DNA from: an uncultured Eubacteriales bacterium
GTDB lineage: Bacteria > Bacillota > Clostridia > Lachnospirales > Lachnospiraceae
DNA length: 43,664 bases
Direction: 5' to 3'
NCBI GenBank assembly: GCA_900548855.1
Contig: URMF01000027.1
Span: 1-43,664, forward strand
A program made the position numbers and the translations under genes. The notes beneath the pieces are model-generated. The model saw only the letters and a list, made by a program, of their open reading frames with translations. It was not told where the DNA came from and searched no databases. Below are positions 41,728 through 43,664 of this stretch, piece after piece (position 1 is the first letter of the stretch; each line of letters starts with the position of its first letter).

Positions 41728-42652
41728 TGCGCACCAATTTTGATGCCAAAACCTTCTCTTTGTATTTACTCAATTCCTCTATATATTTTTTCCCCATCTC
41801 ACTTAGTATAGATGCTTTTCTGGATATATATCCGATGGTCATCTTTTCATCCGTTTTTAATTTTACTGCACAATAGTCTGACCCATTTAAATCCTCACAT
41901 ATGATTCCAGAGCATAAGGTATAACCATTTATTCCTACCATCAGGTTGAGAAGAGTCGCTCTGTCATTTGCCCGTACCAGCCTCTTATATTCATATGTAC
42001 TTAATACCTCCTCCGCAAAATAAAAGGAATTGTAATCTCCCTGCGCAAATGCCAAGCATGGATATTCATCCAAATCCTCCATCGTAATTTCCGTCCGATT
42101 GGCAAGTGGATTACTTTTACTCATGTAAACATAAATGCCGCAATCAAACAACGGTGTAAATGTAAGTCCCGCTTCACTAAATATTTTATCTAAGACTGTT
42201 TTATTGTAATCATTCTGATACAGTACACCAATTTCACTCTTCTGGTTCTTCACATTTTCAATTACTTCATGGGTCTTTGTTTCATGAATTTCAAACTCGT
42301 ATTCATCCATGCCATACTGATTAATTACCTCGATGAATGCATTTACGGCAAAGGTATAATGCTGCATAGATACATGAAATGTCCTCTTTATATTACTTTT
42401 TGATATATATTTTGCATCCAGTATATCATATTGTTCAACAACAGACTTGGCATATCCTAAGAACTCTGAGCCCTTCACCGTTAAGGATATTCCGCTTTTA
42501 GAACGTAGGAAGATATCAAAGCCTACCTCTTTCTCTAATGCCTGAAGGGAAGCCGTCAGGCTCGGCTGTGAAATATACAGCTTCTTTGCCGCTTCATTAA
42601 TGGAGTTTTCTTTTGAAATTGCAATCATATATTTTAACTGATTCAATGTCAT
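41720..42652 (-). CDS. LysR family transcriptional regulator
   Basis: I choose the ATG at 42652 (310 residues) with GGAGGG 7 bases upstream. The N-terminal winged helix is typical: MTLNQLKYMIAISKENSINEAAKKLYISQPSLTASLQALE, followed by the FLRSKSGISLTVKGSEFLGYA stretch. The C-terminal effector-binding domain (about 90-300) is of the periplasmic-binding type. The target is unknown; the gene directly follows an uncharacterised gene on the same strand (20-base gap), and its 3' end overlaps the decayed fragment. Confidence 0.94.
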   Translation of the reverse strand: MTLNQLKYMIAISKENSINEAAKKLYISQPSLTASLQALEKEVGFDIFLRSKSGISLTVKGSEFLGYAKSVVEQYDILDAKYISKSNIKRTFHVSMQHYTFAVNAFIEVINQYGMDEYEFEIHETKTHEVIENVKNQKSEIGVLYQNDYNKTVLDKIFSEAGLTFTPLFDCGIYVYMSKSNPLANRTEITMEDLDEYPCLAFAQGDYNSFYFAEEVLSTYEYKRLVRANDRATLLNLMVGINGYTLCSGIICEDLNGSDYCAVKLKTDEKMTIGYISRKASILSEMGKKYIEELSKYKEKVLASKLVRSK

Positions 42653-42671
42653 GTTTCTGCCCTCCGACCTG

Positions 42672-43556
42672 CTATTCACAAAAAGTAACTAATACATCTT
42701 TAAAAAATGGAGGTAACCCGGTAAGATTTCGCATGTTGTCATATACTTCGCACTCATCATGAAATGCTCTTAAGATTCTTTTTCGCTTTTCTATACGCCC
42801 ATCACTAATATAATAATTGCAGGTTACAAAAGCCTTTCCATTTTCTAAAACGATTTGGAGTACATGTAATACCTTTTCAAAGTTTCTTGATAACCCCTTA
42901 AAACAATCCACATAAAATATATCTATCCTGCCTAATATTACATTTTCCAATTCTTCCTGCAAGCGCTCGTCAAATTCTAAACTATATCCATCACAAATTG
43001 CTACCTTACATTTATTTTCAGAAAATATTCCTTTCACGGTTTCCAAATTGACTTCATGTACCGTTTCAAACACATCTTCCCTGTCATCTGTTGCTGCCGC
43101 CCTTTTTAACACAGTCCATGCCAATGGATATTTTTGAATTGCTTCTCCATATACATCTACATATTGCATATTTCTCGCCTCATTCTGCAGGGTTTCAAAC
43201 TCACATTGTCTAAAATAGCAAATTGCATTTGATGTTATGCTTTTTATCCTCTCATTCGATAAAGATTCCGACATCTTAAACTGATTACAATTAACGCTGG
43301 CAGCCACCTCAAGCATACTGTTCCGGATTGTTGCCACAACAAATCTCCTCACATCATCCGGTGCTGGCGGCTCATAAAACAATGCCTCTTCATCCGTTAC
43401 AAATAGAATCGTTTTCCTAAAATCCTCCTCTTCCCATCTGGATAGGAGAGAACACATCCTGTCTTTAATGTCCTCTACTATTTTTACTCTGTATCTGTAT
43501 TTTATCTCTCCCAACTGATTATTTAACAAATCAGATAAATATTCCTGTATTCCCAT
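42672..43556 (-). CDS. Uncharacterised soluble protein upstream of LysR gene
   Basis: I choose the ATG at 43556 (294 residues), with GAGG upstream; an in-frame GTG three codons earlier lies against that site. The product seems cytoplasmic with no membrane helices. The C-terminal half alternates strands and helices (KVAICDGYSLEFDERL, GRIDIFYVDCFKGL, GKAFVTCNYYISDGRIEKRKRILRAFHDE), like a Rossmann-type or phospholipase D-like fold, but no diagnostic motif such as HxK or a P-loop is visible. Likely co-transcribed with the LysR gene. Confidence 0.7.
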   Translation of the reverse strand: MGIQEYLSDLLNNQLGEIKYRYRVKIVEDIKDRMCSLLSRWEEEDFRKTILFVTDEEALFYEPPAPDDVRRFVVATIRNSMLEVAASVNCNQFKMSESLSNERIKSITSNAICYFRQCEFETLQNEARNMQYVDVYGEAIQKYPLAWTVLKRAAATDDREDVFETVHEVNLETVKGIFSENKCKVAICDGYSLEFDERLQEELENVILGRIDIFYVDCFKGLSRNFEKVLHVLQIVLENGKAFVTCNYYISDGRIEKRKRILRAFHDECEVYDNMRNLTGLPPFFKDVLVTFCE

Positions 43557-43577
43557 TTTTTCCACTTCCTCTTTATT

Positions 43578-43620
43578 AGGTAATTGCGAAACTCTCTTAA
43601 TTTTACATTACGTTATGCAA
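43578..43620. repeat. Two-block repeat, copy B
   Basis: AGGTAATTGCGAAACTCT (43578-43595), 14 variable bases, ACGTTATGCAA (43610-43620). Matches the copy at 31517-31559 in both blocks and in spacing. It lies upstream of the minus-strand gene at 43556 but on the opposite orientation relative to its gene compared with copy A, which argues for a dispersed repeat rather than a promoter element. Confidence 0.55.
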
Positions 43621-43664
43621 CATATACAACTCCATAAGCAGGTACTTTGGAGCCGTCGGTGCTT

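Overview
The window looks like chromosomal DNA of a low-to-moderate GC Gram-positive anaerobe of the class Clostridia, most likely Lachnospiraceae. The signs are AGGAGG-type ribosome binding sites before nearly every gene, TTGACA/TATAAT-type promoters, an oxygen-independent early tetrapyrrole operon, BlaI/BlaR1, GHKL/LytTR and Rrf2 regulators. This placement is inferred from gene content and not from a phylogenetic marker. Most genes are on the minus strand. I see no rRNA, tRNA, CRISPR array or intact insertion sequence.

Region 1 (1-8.2 kb, minus strand): two related RTX-type calcium-binding proteins, one cut by the window edge and the other a 1468-residue protein with an N-terminal GHSKG lipase-like domain. 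A small membrane-anchored protein gene precedes each. A CRP/FNR-like palindrome sits at the putative promoter. Region 2 (8.4-18.4 kb): a minus-strand operon running Rrf2 regulator, hemA, precorrin-2 dehydrogenase, hemC, a cobA-hemD fusion, hemB, an unknown gene and hemL. It makes uroporphyrinogen III and precorrin-2/sirohydrochlorin, so it points to siroheme or cobalamin rather than protoheme. Beyond it lie a YfcE-type phosphoesterase and cysK. Rrf2 and cysK carry similar candidate operators at their promoters, which suggests siroheme supply and cysteine synthesis are co-regulated.

Region 3 (18.4-22.9 kb): a five-gene BlaI/BlaR1 operon with two single-pass membrane proteins and a DUF805 membrane protein, behind a strong promoter that overlaps a 12-bp-arm palindrome. 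Region 4 (22.9-27.2 kb): an accessory island with two divergent Arc-like ribbon-helix-helix genes, each preceded by the same tandem 8-bp operator in identical geometry; a small membrane protein; a DUF2726 nuclease-like/CFI-box protein; and an IbrA/IbrB (PAPS-reductase-like/ParB-like) pair. Region 5 (27.2-32.5 kb): an asparaginase, then an FtsX-type ABC transporter with an XRE regulator.

Region 6 (32.5-35.6 kb): a SirTM-type sirtuin overlapping a zinc-type macrodomain gene, which is the signature of reversible protein ADP-ribosylation. It is followed by two uncharacterised genes, the second of which lacks an obvious start. Region 7 (35.6-40.8 kb): a YwnB-like NAD(P)-binding protein and a YwnA-like Rrf2 regulator 3 kb apart that share a near-identical operator over the -35 box; between them are a PH/GRAM-like protein and a GHKL/LytTR two-component system. 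A ferritin-like and a cysteine-rich protein follow. Region 8 (40.8-43.6 kb): an internally deleted class D beta-lactamase-like lipoprotein relic, a LysR regulator and an unknown protein. A two-block repeat copy lies near the right edge, with a second copy at 31.5 kb.
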